DNA of 64,000 nucleotides from Wolfiporia cocos. Taxonomy: Eukaryota; Basidiomycota; Agaricomycetes; Polyporales; Phaeolaceae. Made by a program: the position numbers and the translations under genes. Below are positions 1-11,961 of this stretch, in pieces. The stretch covers positions 434,001 to 498,000 of the forward strand of contig JACCLO010000013.1 of the NCBI GenBank assembly GCA_029448655.1, written 5' to 3'. Each line of letters opens with the position of its first letter. Position 1 is the stretch's first letter. The notes under the pieces were generated by a model, which was not told where the DNA came from, did not search any database, and saw only the letters and a list, made by a program, of their open reading frames with translations.

Positions 1-1709
1 GCCCCCGGTGAAAGGTTTCAAGTCAGCCACCAGATGCCAGGCCTCATGGGCCAGAATGTATTGACTCAGACATTATATTGGGACCAATCGCCCAGACTGA
101 TGAATAATCTGAAGCACTCGAGGTACGTCAAAACTTATTTATTGCGCGCGATTACATAATGAGTACTACAAATGGCACAGTGTCATGATCCTCTCGTTCA
201 TCATGCATATGATTTGAATTCTTTCTCTTAACCTGACCACGCCCGGCGCAGTCCTGATGAGGATGCTAACGTAAATCAGGCAAAGCTCAAACATTCTGTG
301 GCGCAGAGTCTAGCAAAATTCAGGGACGCCTTAAACGCCATGACTTATTCATCTCAGTGTTTCACTTGAGACCCTGAATAAGCCCATTCAATTATTAAGA
401 TTCCCAATATTTTTCCCAAACCGACTGCCTTCTGCAATCTAGAATGGCTCAGCTGCATAATGTCCGGAGAAAAAACCGTACACGGTGTCATTTATGCGGC
501 ATATGTAGATTGTTACATACGAGTGGCTCGCGCGCAACTGGGGAGTGACCCTCGCGCCTTACGACCATGATACATCATCTGTTCTTCTCTGCATATAGCC
601 GGTTGCGATGCGCGACTGGCAAATTTTCACCGATTCATATTTGGCACTTTATGCTCGTTGCCAGCTCGTTCATGATCACCCATGTCTAACTTCTGCATCA
701 TCAATGATAGAAGTGCTCGCGTCCCTAATGATGGAGGTATCTATGAAATTTAGCGAGGAATCATCCGATGATGTACGGTGTCAGCGCTACTGGGTTAGGG
801 TATAATTGCATCACATACTGCGTTGTATCACAGCCATTGCAGACTTTCATAGCTCATTGCGTGTCTCCGCGCATGAGACTGCATGCATATAAGGGCTGTG
901 AAGTTCCCGAATGCGGTAAGGCGTGGAGGTTATCGGTTACTGCTTGGGCTCAGCGCTGCACAAGTTTCAAGCATCAGAAAAGATAAAGGTCTGCTGAGGC
1001 GCTGAGATCAGCGATACAGGGCGCTATCAGCATGTTTCAGCGGTCTCAATGGCGCCCAGAACGCGAGGCTCACCAATATCCTAGATCCTTGACTTTCTCG
1101 CTTCAGCAATCGCTTCGGCAACAGCCTCCTCAGCAATGATACCTTTGGGCGATAAGTAATTTGTGTCGTATAGATAGGCGAAGATAATGATACGCGATAC
1201 TGGGACATAATACATTAGCTCCATTAACATGCGAAGTAATGCTATGATGGCTTTTTGGCTCGACGATTGCATGCAGGATTTCAAACGTAGTTGTCAAGTA
1301 GCGAGGTTTTAATGCTGCCAAGTATTATGTGAGCACTCTACACCCCAACAGCAGTCATTTTCGTCGTTATGATGGTGTCTACTCATAATTCATAGCCTTC
1401 GTATGCTTATGCTTGTGCGCGAAGATCTTGATGCAGGATTGCTGATCACGTCAAAGCGCTGAGGTGCGATCTCAGCGCTTCATCGGAAGTTTCGGCAACT
1501 TCCATCGATCCTAATGAATGCTCCTGTTCCTGAGGCCTGATGGTTGCATACATTAAGATGGAGGCAACCGCTTACTGCCTTAGTGATGAAATCTACACTT
1601 TCGATAGGACCTGTGCAGCTGATAAGGAGCCTGAGCGTTTGTATGCGCGGAGGCGTATATATGCTGGTTGCAATGAGGTTGATACGGCCTTACATTGTAC
1701 AAACTGGTT
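1..1709. other. No recognisable gene
   Basis: Both strands contain only short open frames without recognisable domains or convincing splice-linked exons. I see no RNA gene or repeat here. The right end may include the promoter and first exon of the DUF6533 gene that follows. Confidence 0.4.
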
Positions 1710-3392
1710 ATGGAATCATCTCAAGAGACAGCTGCGCTGCAGTACTATGAGACTAGGTGACCCAGCCTCGATTCTCAACAGTGGTCCGCTTATACTGAGG
1801 CAGACAGTTTGATCGGCGCTTACTGTAGTGTTGCAGCGTCAGGTACCTGTTTTGTTCACATTGCTCATGTCAGCCATTTATATTGATGCCAGCTATTTAG
1901 CATTGCTCATTTACGAGCTCAATATTACGCTTGCGGACGAGATACAATATGCGTGGAAAAGCTCCGCCAGGAGCTACAAGATAATATTTGCTCTGAACCG
2001 TTTCGTGATGGTCGGTTTGGCATGCGGAAACGTACTTGGCTTATTTAATTTCACAACATTTCCGGTGAGTGAGAGTTATCATCGTCCCGTATCATTTGTC
2101 ATGACCAAGGCTACAATTTAGAGGTAGTGTGCTCTAACTTCAATCACTACCGAGGCTTGGCTTCTAAAGGGCTGTCCCATTCGACGCAGTGTTGAAGCCA
2201 TATCGGTAATCCAGCAAGCCTCGTCTATTATGACATATGTGGTATGGCCAGGTGGGTAATTGAATCTCTGACATGTGAAATATAATTCAATGTAACGGCA
2301 CGTTTCGTCAGCCTTCTCGGCACTTCGGGTTTACGCCATATGGGATCGGTACTGGCCGCCTGCTATGCTCGCACTAATCCTAGGAGGGGTTCCTGCAGTC
2401 ACGAACTTGGTGAGAATTTCCGAGCAGATACTGGAGCACTTGGTACCAATGGACTAATACAGGTCAGAGCAATTTTGACTCGATATGTTATCGAATCATG
2501 CGGTTTCATCCAATCAATCTTAATGTCATTTGATACCCAAAGAACGTGAGTAAAATATTACACACAGTCTACAATGAGCCAACTGTTCGCGTTAGATGTG
2601 AGTATTCGTACTTGTCTTCATTACCACGTCGTTCCAGCACGCTCAGAGCTCACCATTGGATACAAACAGTAGAGATTGTGACCCGGAGCTGTCTCATTGC
2701 TTCTGACGCAATCGTCATGGCTGCAACATGGTACAAGCTGCGGTCTTACGCGTTTCAGTTCGAAAGACTGTTTTCGCTGAGTAATGTGCTAATAGTTGAT
2801 GGTAAGTTGATGAGATGGGAACAGATATACGTAATCTCATCGAACTCTCCAGGAGCTCTGTATTTCTCGTAAGTTGTAAGCGGTATGATACGATCTCGAC
2901 TTAATACAACGCAAAGGCTACTCCTGCTGTTGAATGTCATGAATCTGGTTCTATATCTTACTCAGGTATGGGAAGTTCCCAGACGTATGCCTTACGTTGA
3001 ATGCTAATACTCTTTTAGACGTTGTTTAACTTTGCCGATATTACGAACGCGTTCGTTACCTTGCATACATTTGGTACCGCATACGCTGATAACACCTCAA
3101 AAGGGTCGAAGTTGTATTAATATCTCGTCTCATGCTTCACCTCCGCGAGGCCTGTTTTTCATCGGATGACTCCACAGTATTCAGAGCCAGGGCAAATGTC
3201 ACCGAAGGCAACACCCTGATGTTTCTCCCTCCTTCAAACATAGACCACATAATGGACCTACCGGATTACTACAGCTCGGATGGTATAGTTATGCAGATGG
3301 AAACCATGGACACAGGATTTGGCACGCATGATACGATCGGCGGAGATGGAGCTGTTAGGGATAGCTGGGTGGGATCGGGATCCTTAGCGTGA
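1710..3392 (+). CDS. DUF6533 multi-pass membrane protein, many exons
   Basis: Spliced gene whose exons follow the order of the Agaricomycete DUF6533 family, predicted seven-TM proteins of unknown function. An exon with CSVAA joins YLALLIYELNITLADEI (about 1885 onward, ending before gtgagt at 2062). Next comes an exon ending ASSIMTYVVW (about 2245), then SALRVYAIWDRYWPP (about 2315), then SDAIVMAATWYKLRSYAF (about 2702), a short exon GALYFS between clear splice sites, a hydrophobic exon LLLLLNVMNLVLYLTQ (about 2915), and finally ISRLMLHLREA with an acidic tail (about 3123-3392). ISRxxLxLRE is a typical late motif of the family. The start is uncertain: ATG at 1710 begins MESSQETAALQYYET, but joining it to the next exon needs an unusual splice. 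I see no definite disabling mutation. Identity is from family resemblance; function is unknown. Confidence 0.6.
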
Positions 3393-3760
3393 ATTTACAC
3401 TTCGAGATCTGCCTTGACTGTTGGAAATTGACGCACTCCGCGCGTGATGCTGCGGTCGCAGTTGCACATCGATCTGAATCGAAAACAACGCGCCAACTCA
3501 GACGGGGTGGTGCACGTTGGTAGTCAGGGGGCGGATAATTTGGGCAGCATGAACCACGAGTCACTGTTTAGCATAAAAGGGGTAATATGTGCGTAGTTAC
3601 GCTGTGCGCTTGTAACCATCCAGATGAAGTCCTTGGCGATCGTGCGGGAGCGCGTTACCTCCTGAGCGGGGGCTTCTCCGGGCTTTACAACATCAACACA
3701 GCATATAGGTATGTACATTCATAGCGTGATAAAGTATATATCATGAACCCACCAGAACTT
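3393..3760. other. Intergenic, nothing recognised
   Basis: Sequence between the DUF6533 stop codon and the solo LTR. I see no gene, RNA or repeat. Confidence 0.4.
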
Positions 3761-4319
3761 GGTAATGTCACACGCCAATTTCAAGCTTCTAGGCACAGTA
3801 CCTTTTCCGATCATCGAGAGCACCCCCGGGGCTGGAAGCCTGATGCCTCAGCTAGATCCAAGCCCTACACACGTACCATTACGGGCACTAGCCAACAGCA
3901 TCACCAGCCACGCCTAAAAACCCTAGCCCCAGACCACACGTCCAGTCCAATGTAAAGCCACTAGCAGTCATGTGACCCCAACCAATTACGATGAGCCCAG
4001 TAGCACCTAACCAGACCAATCCCTTGCTACCTGGACCACACCTCATCAGGTCACGACCATCAGACTCACGGCTAGGACCCCGTCCACCCAACCAACCGAA
4101 CCCTACACCTCCCGTCTCCACGAACCACCGCCATTACTGGCTACCCGGTCATTACTGACCAAGGACTCACGCCATTACTGGCACGGACTATGTACCATAC
4201 GGACTAAGGCCCATGGAAGGCCTTAAACTCCAGCTACCCTAGTCTACAAGGAGCACCGACCTCAGGGCAGCACCTGTACGGCTGAGAACCCTAGCAGTCA
4301 CAGGACTCTACGTACCGAT

Positions 4320-6002
4320 TAGTATTGCCGAAGTTCAGTTCAGAACCAAGGTTCAGAACCTGAACCACCTGAACCGAACCTAGGTTCAGGTTCAGTCCAG
4401 GTCCGGTTCAGGGTAGGACATCAAGGTTCGGTTCTTGGTTCAGGGGGGTCATGGGTACCCCTGAACCAGGTTCGAACTGGACTGAACCTTGAACCACATA
4501 GCATTAACATATTCTGTGTAGCCACTGGTGGATAAGCATCAATTACAATTATGTTCTTGCCATCTTTGCTATAGTGTTGTTGCAGTAAGTTATGGATAGC
4601 TGGCTTCACCATAGCAAGCATCAGCACTCATATACTCTAGTCTCCCAATATGGCAAGGGCTCAACCCCATGCTGTAGAGTTTCAGTCAATTATCTTAATC
4701 TGCCAACTGCCCTTTGCTTAAGAAATCGCAGTTGTGAGCTAGGTTTGCACGCAGATTAATCTGCTAGCTGCGGCAGATTAATCTACTGTGACAATAAAAT
4801 GGTACATTCAGGATTCGAACCAAGGATCTTAGCACAGATCAGAATAAGAGCATCGCAGCATAATTAGCCAGCTGAGCCATAGTGGCAACAGTTACCCTTG
4901 ACCAATCAAAATATATATAACACAAATTTTACACACAATTTCCGCAAATCATCAAGGCAACTAACTGCTACAACAAGCATAAAGAAATCAATGATAGTGG
5001 TAGCTTGATTTACCATGCTTGACCTGGAGCAACTCACCATGGGAAAGCTGAATACACTGGAATCACAGGTCTTTAGAGGCAGATTCATTTGAATGTGTTT
5101 TGGAAGATGTTAAACTGTGAAAATGAAGTTTACAAAATACTCTATATATTGCTTAAAATGGGGCAGACACTAGTTGCACTGTAGCTCAGTTGGCTAACGT
5201 ATGCTGCGATGCTCTTATTCTGATCTGTGCTAAGGTCCTTGGTTCGAATTCTGAATGTACCATTTTATTGTCATAGTAGATTAATCTGCCGCAGCTAGCA
5301 GATTAATCTGTGTGCAAACCTAGCTCGCAACTGCGATTTCTTAAGTGAAGGGCAGTTGGCAGATTAAGATAATTGACTGAAGTCCCTCCCATGCTGGGAT
5401 CACCATGCTTTCTGTGGCACTGGGCTGCATTTGTTGCTGTCAGATGAAGTAAGAAATGTAGAAGATTATGTTCCACTTCATATGAATGATCCTAGGTTAT
5501 ATACAGTGTTGTCTAAGAATGGTTTGTTATTGAGGTTTGCCTCAGGCTAATTCACAATCATAAACTCTGATTACTGAACTGCTCAAAATGGCTGCCTTGA
5601 GTGATTATTGTGCATCTAAAATTTATGTTTACCACTCTAATCAAGATTAAGAGCCACTTTGGAATTCAGCCCAATAGACACCAAATGGAGGCACCGCAGA
5701 ACTTGAAGTGTGATTACTTTGGTGGGTTCAATAGTGCTGGGAATGAGGTAGACAATAGAGAGCAATTGGTATACATAGAAAGGTGCATGAAGTTGGTGTC
5801 TAAATTATTATTTTTACACTCTATAGAAGCAAGTAACTTAGTGGTTCAAACCTAGTTCGAACCATGAACCGAACCTGATGAACCAGTTCACCAGGTTCAG
5901 TCCAGGTTCAGGTTCAGGTTCAGGCTCCCTGCAGTCGGTTCGGTTCTGGGTTCAGCCCTAGACCCCCCTGAACCTGAACCGAACTGAACTTCGGCAACAC
6001 TA
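4320..6002. mobile_element. hAT-like DNA element, apparently non-autonomous, nested in the solo LTR
   Basis: The ends form terminal inverted repeats: TAGTATTGCCGAAGTTC on the left and the complement of GAACTTCGGCAACACTA on the right. They are flanked by an 8 bp duplication differing at one base, GTACCGAT at 4312-4319 and GTACCAAT at 6003-6010. An 8 bp duplication with TAGnGTTGCC-like ends is typical of the hAT superfamily. Both ends carry many copies of GGTTCAG/CTGAACC (about 4335-4490 and 5845-5990), which look like subterminal transposase-binding repeats. Internal open frames are short (under 90 codons) and I recognise no hAT transposase, so it probably depends on a partner. The centre contains a separate fold-back structure. 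Confidence 0.75.
4681..5381. repeat. Fold-back with tRNA-like heads (two 209-nt inverted arms)
   Basis: Arms 4681-4889 and 5173-5381 are near-perfect inverted copies separated by about 280 bp. Each arm's inner end carries a Pol III-style tRNA signature: box A (TAGCTCAGTTGGC near 5183 on +, GGCTCAGCTGGC on - near 4879) and box B (GGTTCGAATTC near 5242 on +, GGTTCGAATCC on - near 4818). These are followed by GAATGTACCATTTTATTG. The acceptor stem does not pair properly, so these are tRNA-derived sequences rather than working tRNA genes. A tRNA-headed SINE-like unit duplicated head to head is the simplest reading. Confidence 0.6.
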
Positions 6003-6520
6003 GTACCAATCGCAGCCGATCACACTCGATCACCCTACATCACGCACGGCCCGTACTGGCCAGTCCACAATCCCGGCAGACGTCATCCTTTAGTACCAGC
6101 ACATGGGAACCTGGGCCGCCACGTGCCTTCCCCTCAGTACCAGTCCCCGGGGACCTGGACAGCAGATGCCCCGATCACGGACATAGAACCCCGCCATTAC
6201 CGGCGAACCCTCAATCGACGAGAACCACCGATTGGGCCTATCCCGCTACGTCGCCATAGCCATCCAGCGCTCCCCTAGCCGTACCAGCGCTCGCACTCCG
6301 ATGCCCTTACTGGCCACCATGTAGCACGTAGATTACCTCAGCGCTGAGGTGCCATAACATGTACAAACATATGTAGGAGTATATAAACGCCAGACAGTCT
6401 TGAGCGAACCTCAGACTTGTCTTGGCCTTTGCCGCCTTAGATGCCCCGGACCAGGAAGGCGCCTTTGAGCGAGCCCCCTTCCCCCGGGTGTGTGTCTAGG
6501 GTAGCGCTTGTGTCAGGTAA

Positions 6521-7193
6521 TGGCTACAGCAGATGCATAACTTGAATTACCCATATTTCAGCCTCAACCACAGTCATAGGCTGCACGCTTAATCTCGGTA
6601 CAATTCTTATGGCTGAGACATAGAACACAACACTCTAATATGTCTGATAGATTGACACCGCTGAACTTACATAATTTATGGCAAGAGCTCAAAATGTTTC
6701 CAGAATCCGGTGTCCCACCTTCTGCTGCATCCATTGATGTTTATAGAGCAAGACGCGTCGTGCAGCTGGACGTGCGCGTGAGGCCTGATTGAGGGGTCAT
6801 AGTTTCGTCGTAGACCATCGGACTGGAAGTGACGCTAAACCTTACGTCCAGTCGCACATTTCATGATAAGTAATAAGCGGCATCGCATGCGTACGTACGT
6901 ATACCCGGATGAACTGCGCAGAATAGTTTCTAGTCCCCGTGCAGATCACCCTGCGATGCGCAGTCGCGTGACCGTGTCGCGACGCGTTTGTGGCGCACGA
7001 TTAGCATTTCCTCGAATATGATTGGCCGAGAGGTCAGCTATGACGACATAGCTGATGAAGTCATCTCTCCAGCCCCCAAAAGGCGCCACCGACGCTACGC
7101 ACATACGACATGCGAGTGGCACGAAACGGCCGCAAGTGTGACAATCTAAAGAGCTCTGATACGTCGCTGGTGATGGCAACACGACACTCGACA
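6521..7193. other. Intergenic, upstream of the hemerythrin-like gene
   Basis: No supported gene. The last hundred bases probably hold the promoter of the downstream gene. Confidence 0.4.
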
Positions 7194-7199
7194 TATAAA
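7194..7199 (+). promoter_or_regulatory. TATA box of the hemerythrin-like gene
   Basis: TATAAA lies 29 bp upstream of the first in-frame ATG (7223) and 128 bp upstream of a second one (7322). A start site about 30 bp downstream would fall on or just after the first ATG, so the second ATG may be the one used. Confidence 0.5.
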
Positions 7200-7222
7200 G
7201 GGCAGCTCACTAGCAGACAGCC

Positions 7223-8145
7223 ATGAACCGATCCCTCTCCTTTACCCTTCCTCGCACCTTCCGTCCTCATAATCGCACAACAGCTTCAATACCCTCATAC
7301 CCACTCGTACATCGTAGAGCCATGTCACAGAAGACGCTGTTTCAGGCCATCAAGGAGGACCATGAGGAGGTGAGATTCGTGGTCAATGTTCAGAATAACT
7401 GCTTACAAGGCGGACGCCACAGATGTACCTCTACCACGACGAGTATAAAGGCGCGCGAAATGCGGGTGACGTCGACGCACAGGCTCGCTGGGCCCGCCAG
7501 CTGATCTGGGAGATCGCGCGCCACGCCGTCGGCGAGGAGATCGTTGTGTACCCGCTGATGGAGAAGCATCTCGGTGACAATGGACGCGAGCTTGCCGACC
7601 ACGACCGTGCGGAGCATCAGGTGCGCTGTTCCCGTGTCAGCTCTATATATTCATGCGGCTGATAGTGGTGTACATGCAGCACGTGAAGGAGCTGCTGTAC
7701 AAGCTTGAAGGGCTGCAGCCAGGACATGAGGACTACAGCCGGACGGTCGAGCTCGTGATGGCGTCGCTGCACCATCACAACGATGACGAGGAGATCAAGG
7801 ACTTGCCCCTCCTCGAGGGCGTCATCGGTGAGCAGGCGAGTAAGGAGGCAGCACTCAACTTCAAGAAGACAAAGAAGCTCGTGCCGACGAGGTCAGTCCA
7901 CCCTTTTCTGATCTCTTGTCCTTTCTGAGCTGATCGGCCTCCTTTGCAGGGCACACCCATCCGCGCCGAACAAACCGCCCTTTGAGACGCTCGCAGGCTT
8001 CCTTGCCGCGCCGGTCGACAAGTTCAAGGACTGGTTCGCGAGCTTCCCGACGGAGGAGGAGAAGGAGGGCGCGAAGGAGGAGCTCAAGCACCGCGACCAC
8101 GACGCCGCAGCGGGTCGAGCCGCAGAGAACGCACGGTCGCACTAA
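7223..8145 (+). CDS. Hemerythrin-like HHE-domain protein (4 exons)
   Basis: Exons 7223-7369, 7423-7620, 7680-7891 and 7950-8145 join in frame with canonical GT-AG introns of 53-59 bp. The product has an HHE cation-binding four-helix domain: IKEDHEEMYLYHDEY, then WEIARHAVGEEIVVYPLME, then a helix with LHHHNDDEEIKDLPLLE. His and Glu/Asp residues are placed to hold a di-iron centre. The C-terminal part is charged and Ala/Lys/Glu rich. Proteins of this type are proposed to bind iron or oxygen species, but the role here is not established. The 33 residues before the second Met (7322) are rich in Arg, Ser and Thr and lack acids, so they could be a mitochondrial targeting sequence. The TATA position instead favours a start at 7322 (MSQKTLFQ). 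Confidence 0.9.
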
Positions 8146-8767
8146 TCGATTACTTTACCAGCTATGTCACTTCGTGCACGGAGTAAATGTTGGAATATTG
8201 CAAGCACGTACTGTCAATATCTGCAGAAAGGTTTCCCTGAAAGCATGCCATTGATCCAGAACGGATGCATCGTCATCGACGATACGCGCATATAATTTGC
8301 TCAACAATGCAAACCGGATCTTAGAGATCTTAGGCCTTAGGCATGATGCATGATGCATGATGAACTCAGCGACTAATGAGGGTTCAATGTATTCATATCG
8401 TGGATATATCCGAGTGTATTCGGCCGTATCGACACAGAGTAATCAGGTGTATCCTAATGTGCTCAGAAGTATCGACACAGAGTATCCGAATGCACCCAAG
8501 AAGTATCCGGATGTACCCACCCACATTGATGCCCCCCCCGTCCCAGCTCCTCGCCCTCTGCTCTCTTCTCCTTGTCCCCGCTCTCGCAAACTGTCAGTCT
8601 GATGTCTCTCGACAGATCCGTTTACCGCTTGCTTTCTGCAGTGTATGTATGAAAAATGCAGAACATATTCGAGTGGAAAAACACGCACCAGTTCGTTCTC
8701 AGCAGCGGTATACATCTAAAAATTTCGCGTGAATGATTTGAACACAGTGTTATGCGGATCGACGTGC
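8146..8767. other. Intergenic with short repeats
   Basis: Contains a GCATGAT microsatellite (three units, 8341-8362). It also has imperfect repeats around GTATCGACACAGAGTA (about 8425-8490), with recurring 'agtatcc' words up to 8520. No gene is recognised. Confidence 0.5.
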
Positions 8768-9123
8768 CTAAAGTTGTTCCTTCGACGAGGCGAAAGCCTT
8801 GTCGAACTCGTCTGTTCTCCCCTCAGGGCGTGTTGCCTTTGATTCATGAGCAGATATGTTTCTACACGAGAACATGAGACGAGATTTGAAAGAGCGTGAC
8901 GTGCGTACCTAGCGTTCGGGACATTAGGGGTTATGTTCAGCACCATGCCGTCCCCGCGCATGTACTGCGCCGCATCAGTCTCATCCTTGACTCGTGCTGA
9001 ATTGCCCTCGATCTCATTCCTCTGCGTCACAGTCTCTCCTCCCGTCCTGCCCAGTCTACCTGCAACGCTATTGGCAGCCTGAGATGTACTTTCCGCGCTC
9101 GGCATTATATTCGCGAAAGGCAT
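8768..9123 (-). CDS. Small spliced hypothetical protein (2 exons)
   Basis: On the minus strand, exon 1 (9123-8909) and exon 2 (8861-8768) are joined by a 47-bp GT-AG intron (donor GTACGC, acceptor TAG). The splice keeps the frame through an Arg codon. The product is about 102 residues, hydrophilic and Ser/Ala/Glu rich, beginning MPFANIMPSAESTSQAAN and ending FDKAFASSKEQL. It has no signal peptide or membrane segment. The splice removes an otherwise unrelated tail and gives a compositionally uniform protein, which supports a real gene. I do not recognise the family. Confidence 0.5.
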
Positions 9124-9198
9124 GTCGACCGAGGACGACGCGACGCTGATATGCCAGGGTTAGCACGGCGCACAACTAAACACTGAGATCCGGAAAAT

Positions 9199-11088
9199 TT
9201 ACGCAGAGCTCTCTATTGTAATTATACGCTTACGGGGCCCAGTGCGATCCTGGTCTGCAGGGGCAGGCCTCTTGTCACCAGCGTTTGGTTCAGTCAGTTG
9301 GATGCGTACGGCCGAGTCAGGTCTAGCTGAGATATCACAGGAAGACTCAAGAGGAGCAGCGTCGCCAGGAGGGTTGCCAGAAGCAGTTTTGAACAGTGTG
9401 ATCCGAGCCGAGGAAGTCCGAGATGAGCCTGGCATTTCCTGTGCCTGCATAAAGCTGTAGATCCCTGTTGGCGACGCCGAAGCTGACGTTAAAGCTTCCT
9501 GTGATTCGCGTGAAGCCATGGAAGCGCCGATTGAGGTACGCGGCGCATGACCTGAGGAAGTGCCCAATTCTCTCTGAGCTGCTAGCGAAGAATGATTAAA
9601 TATATGTGTAGCACGTAGCAAAGACAGCTCACCTGATGCAGCAGGTAAACGTTCACCTGGCTCCTGGCGCGCAGACGAATGAATGGAAGGACGTGATTGG
9701 GCTGAGACCGGCTGGGAAGTGGCACGTGAATTCGCAAATAGCTGAGGACGTTTCTGCTTCCAGCGTGGGTAAAGCACGGTGCCCAGATGGTCGACCTTCC
9801 AGTGATTCTCGCAGAGCGCGAGGTCCGGAAATAATTTTTCAATCTGTGTGCGGAACTCCGTGACGGCCTCAGTGCTAAGCTGGCCCCAGGTTTGGGGAGC
9901 AATTCCCCGCTCTGCGAGCGACAGAAACACACCACGACAGGCTCTTCGAATGCTGTCTTTTTCTATATCCGAGAACAATTCCCCATCTTCATGTTCCATG
10001 AAGCCTAGCTCCAGATTGTCACCTCTGGGGGTAGGTTCGCCGTTACCTGCAGAGTGAGGCTTTCGACCCTGGCATGTTTCTTCAGCTTGCGTGTTTGTCT
10101 TTCCCTTCGTGGATAGCTCTCTCTTGTATTTGAACCATGCTCCGTGGTGCCAGAATTTGATGCGCGGATATTTTGACTGTTGTGGTAGTCCGGTACTTCG
10201 GCATTCGGCATTTGTATTTTCTCCCGTAGGCGCTGCATCGGAAGCACTGGGTAAAACAGTACAGTCTCGATTCCATGTTGATTGCACGCGAAGAGCATAC
10301 CTTGATTTCATATTTACCAATATCTCTTGATAAGCCCGACTGTCCAGTGTCCAGGTAAAATATCAAATAGTTAGGCATGCGCGTCGCTGATGACACGGAC
10401 GCATATACCCACCCGAAACTGTCAACTTGACTTCTTAAGCGTGCAATCTCCTGAAGTAATTCCATATATGCGCGATTGTTTAGGCGGACCAATGTGGTAT
10501 GGTCCGCCTCGGAGATGAGCTGCTCGTAGCGTTGCACTGTAGGGTGCGCGCGTGCGCCGCGCAAGTCACGGACGTCTACGAGTTCGGATTGCTGCAGAGC
10601 AAGTCTGAGGTCACATCGCCAGCGTCGCAGGCTTTTTCGTACCTCAGAAATGGGCACCTCATTCTCGTTCGTTGGGAAGTCTTCTGTAAATAAATCAATA
10701 TCGTTCGCAGCACGTCTACAATGACAAAACTTACGATTTCTATGAAACTCGTTTCTTTCGTTAACCCTGTCTGCATATCGATCCTCGCTCTCCCCATTAG
10801 AGGCCTCCGAAATTGATGAAGTCAATATATGCGTCACAGCCGGTGCCAATAAAATCAACACACTACCGCGCTCGTCCCCTGGACAAGATCCATATCTACA
10901 TTCTTCTCTGAGCCAGCTTTCTGAGTGTTACTCTGAGCTAGTCTCATCGCGACGTCTTCCCTGCGAAATACGGCATGTTTGCAGTAGGTAGTTTGGTTCA
11001 CATAACGCTTCTTGCATACTCGACTACAGCCACAGATATAGACTTTTCTTCCTTCTTGATTGATTTCATATATGGGGTCCCGAGGCAT
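9199..11088 (-). CDS. Multi-exon protein of unknown function, Cys-rich N terminus and coiled coil
   Basis: Minus-strand gene starting at 11088 with MPRDPIYEINQEGRKVYICG, followed by a Cys/His cluster (CGCSRVCKKRY, then YCKHAVFRREDVA) that may bind zinc. Later exons include EDFPTNENEVPISEVRKSL and a coiled-coil-like helix MELLQEIARLRSQVDSF (near 10430). The last long exon has the pattern PRIKFWHHGAWFKYKRE, then CRGVFLSLAERGIAPQTWG, then FPDLALCENHWKVDHL and LYPRW. I associate this combination with an uncharacterised protein family repeated in Agaricomycete genomes. Introns are visible near 10690-10740 and 10310-10400. A likely 54-bp in-frame intron lies near 9580-9633, between GCATCAG and CTCAGAG. 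The Ser/Pro-rich C terminus ends RKRIITIESSA. Exon borders are approximate and function is unknown. Confidence 0.55.
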
Positions 11089-11961
11089 CGTATAGCTTCA
11101 CCGATTTTTAGAAACGTATAAAAAGCAGGGGTCTGGAGGAACGCGGCGGAACAGAGCAAGCGACGAAAAACGTAACGACGAAGGCGCGTTCAAAGCAACC
11201 TACGTACGGATCCATGACGCGCTCCCTGACGCGTACGCAACGTTACGCAACCTCAGACCGACTCAGACGATCTTACGCGTAAGATCTGTCGTGTGTTGGC
11301 GTACGTCAATCTACTCAGTAGGTCACATGATCTATGGATACATCTGGATACATTTCGTGATATCGAACTTTTGTGGACACCGTTAGATACATCCTGAGTC
11401 ATTGCGATATCTTTGAAAACACCATATTTCACTGGGCATGATACCCGACATACTGAGGTCGTAGGGGCAGGGTAGCATGCATATGGTTCACATCTACTTT
11501 CAGCGTCCCGCATGGCGACGGCCGGAGGAAGCGCAGCAATATTGCATTTGCAAACTTGGTGTATGTGTGATAATAGCGTGGCGATACTCGAGCGCAGGCG
11601 TCAAAGTGTAGGCATAGGCGGATGCTGGTGAGCATAAGTGGGTGTACACATGATGTGAGGCACATAGCATCATATGGAAAAAGTTATGGAACAAAAGATT
11701 GACACGAGTCCAGTACTCGCGTCAATATTTGCAGATGTAGAGAGATTTTGCATAGACCAATCAAGCAGTACTACATCATCAATCCACTTCCATGTTGGCA
11801 TCCTTGGACGGGCTGTACGGGGTTCTTGTACTTTCCCAGGCCCGTTATATATACGCTACGTCGTAGAGGATGGCGGTGGCGGCGACGATGTGCGGAGTGG
11901 CTGATATTGCGCGTGTGAGACCGATAGAGTTCTCAAGCGAACTAGCGCGGATCACGATAAG
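11089..11961. other. Intergenic, nothing recognised
   Basis: Region between two minus-strand genes. It holds the presumed promoter of the upstream gene (a TATA-like 'gtataaaaag' at about 11115) and the 3' flank of the F-box gene. No gene is supported. Confidence 0.4.

Larger units (their letters stand above)
3766..6515 (+). mobile_element. Solo LTR of a Ty3/gypsy-type element, interrupted
   Basis: The sequence starts TGTCACACGCC and ends GCTTGTGTCA. It is flanked by a perfect 5 bp target duplication, GGTAA, at 3761-3765 and 6516-6520. Near its 3' end it has a TATA-like block and a CTTGGCCTTTG segment shared with the LTRs elsewhere in the window. Removing the nested insertion (4320-6002 plus one 8 bp duplication) leaves 1059 bp, almost the length of the related solo LTR at 14601-15654 (1054 bp). 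No internal retrotransposon coding sequence remains, so this is a solo LTR left by LTR-LTR recombination. The repeated 'cattactggc' and 'agtaccg' words inside it are shared with the other solo LTR. Confidence 0.85.

Noticed and set aside
5173..5265. A functional tRNA gene on the plus strand
   Set aside because: Box A and box B are present, but the acceptor stem cannot pair and the same sequence is repeated inverted nearby. It is tRNA-derived, not a tRNA gene.
11253..11694. Overlapping minus-strand frames of 60-90 codons
   Set aside because: No domain, no splice partners, and they overlap one another in different frames.
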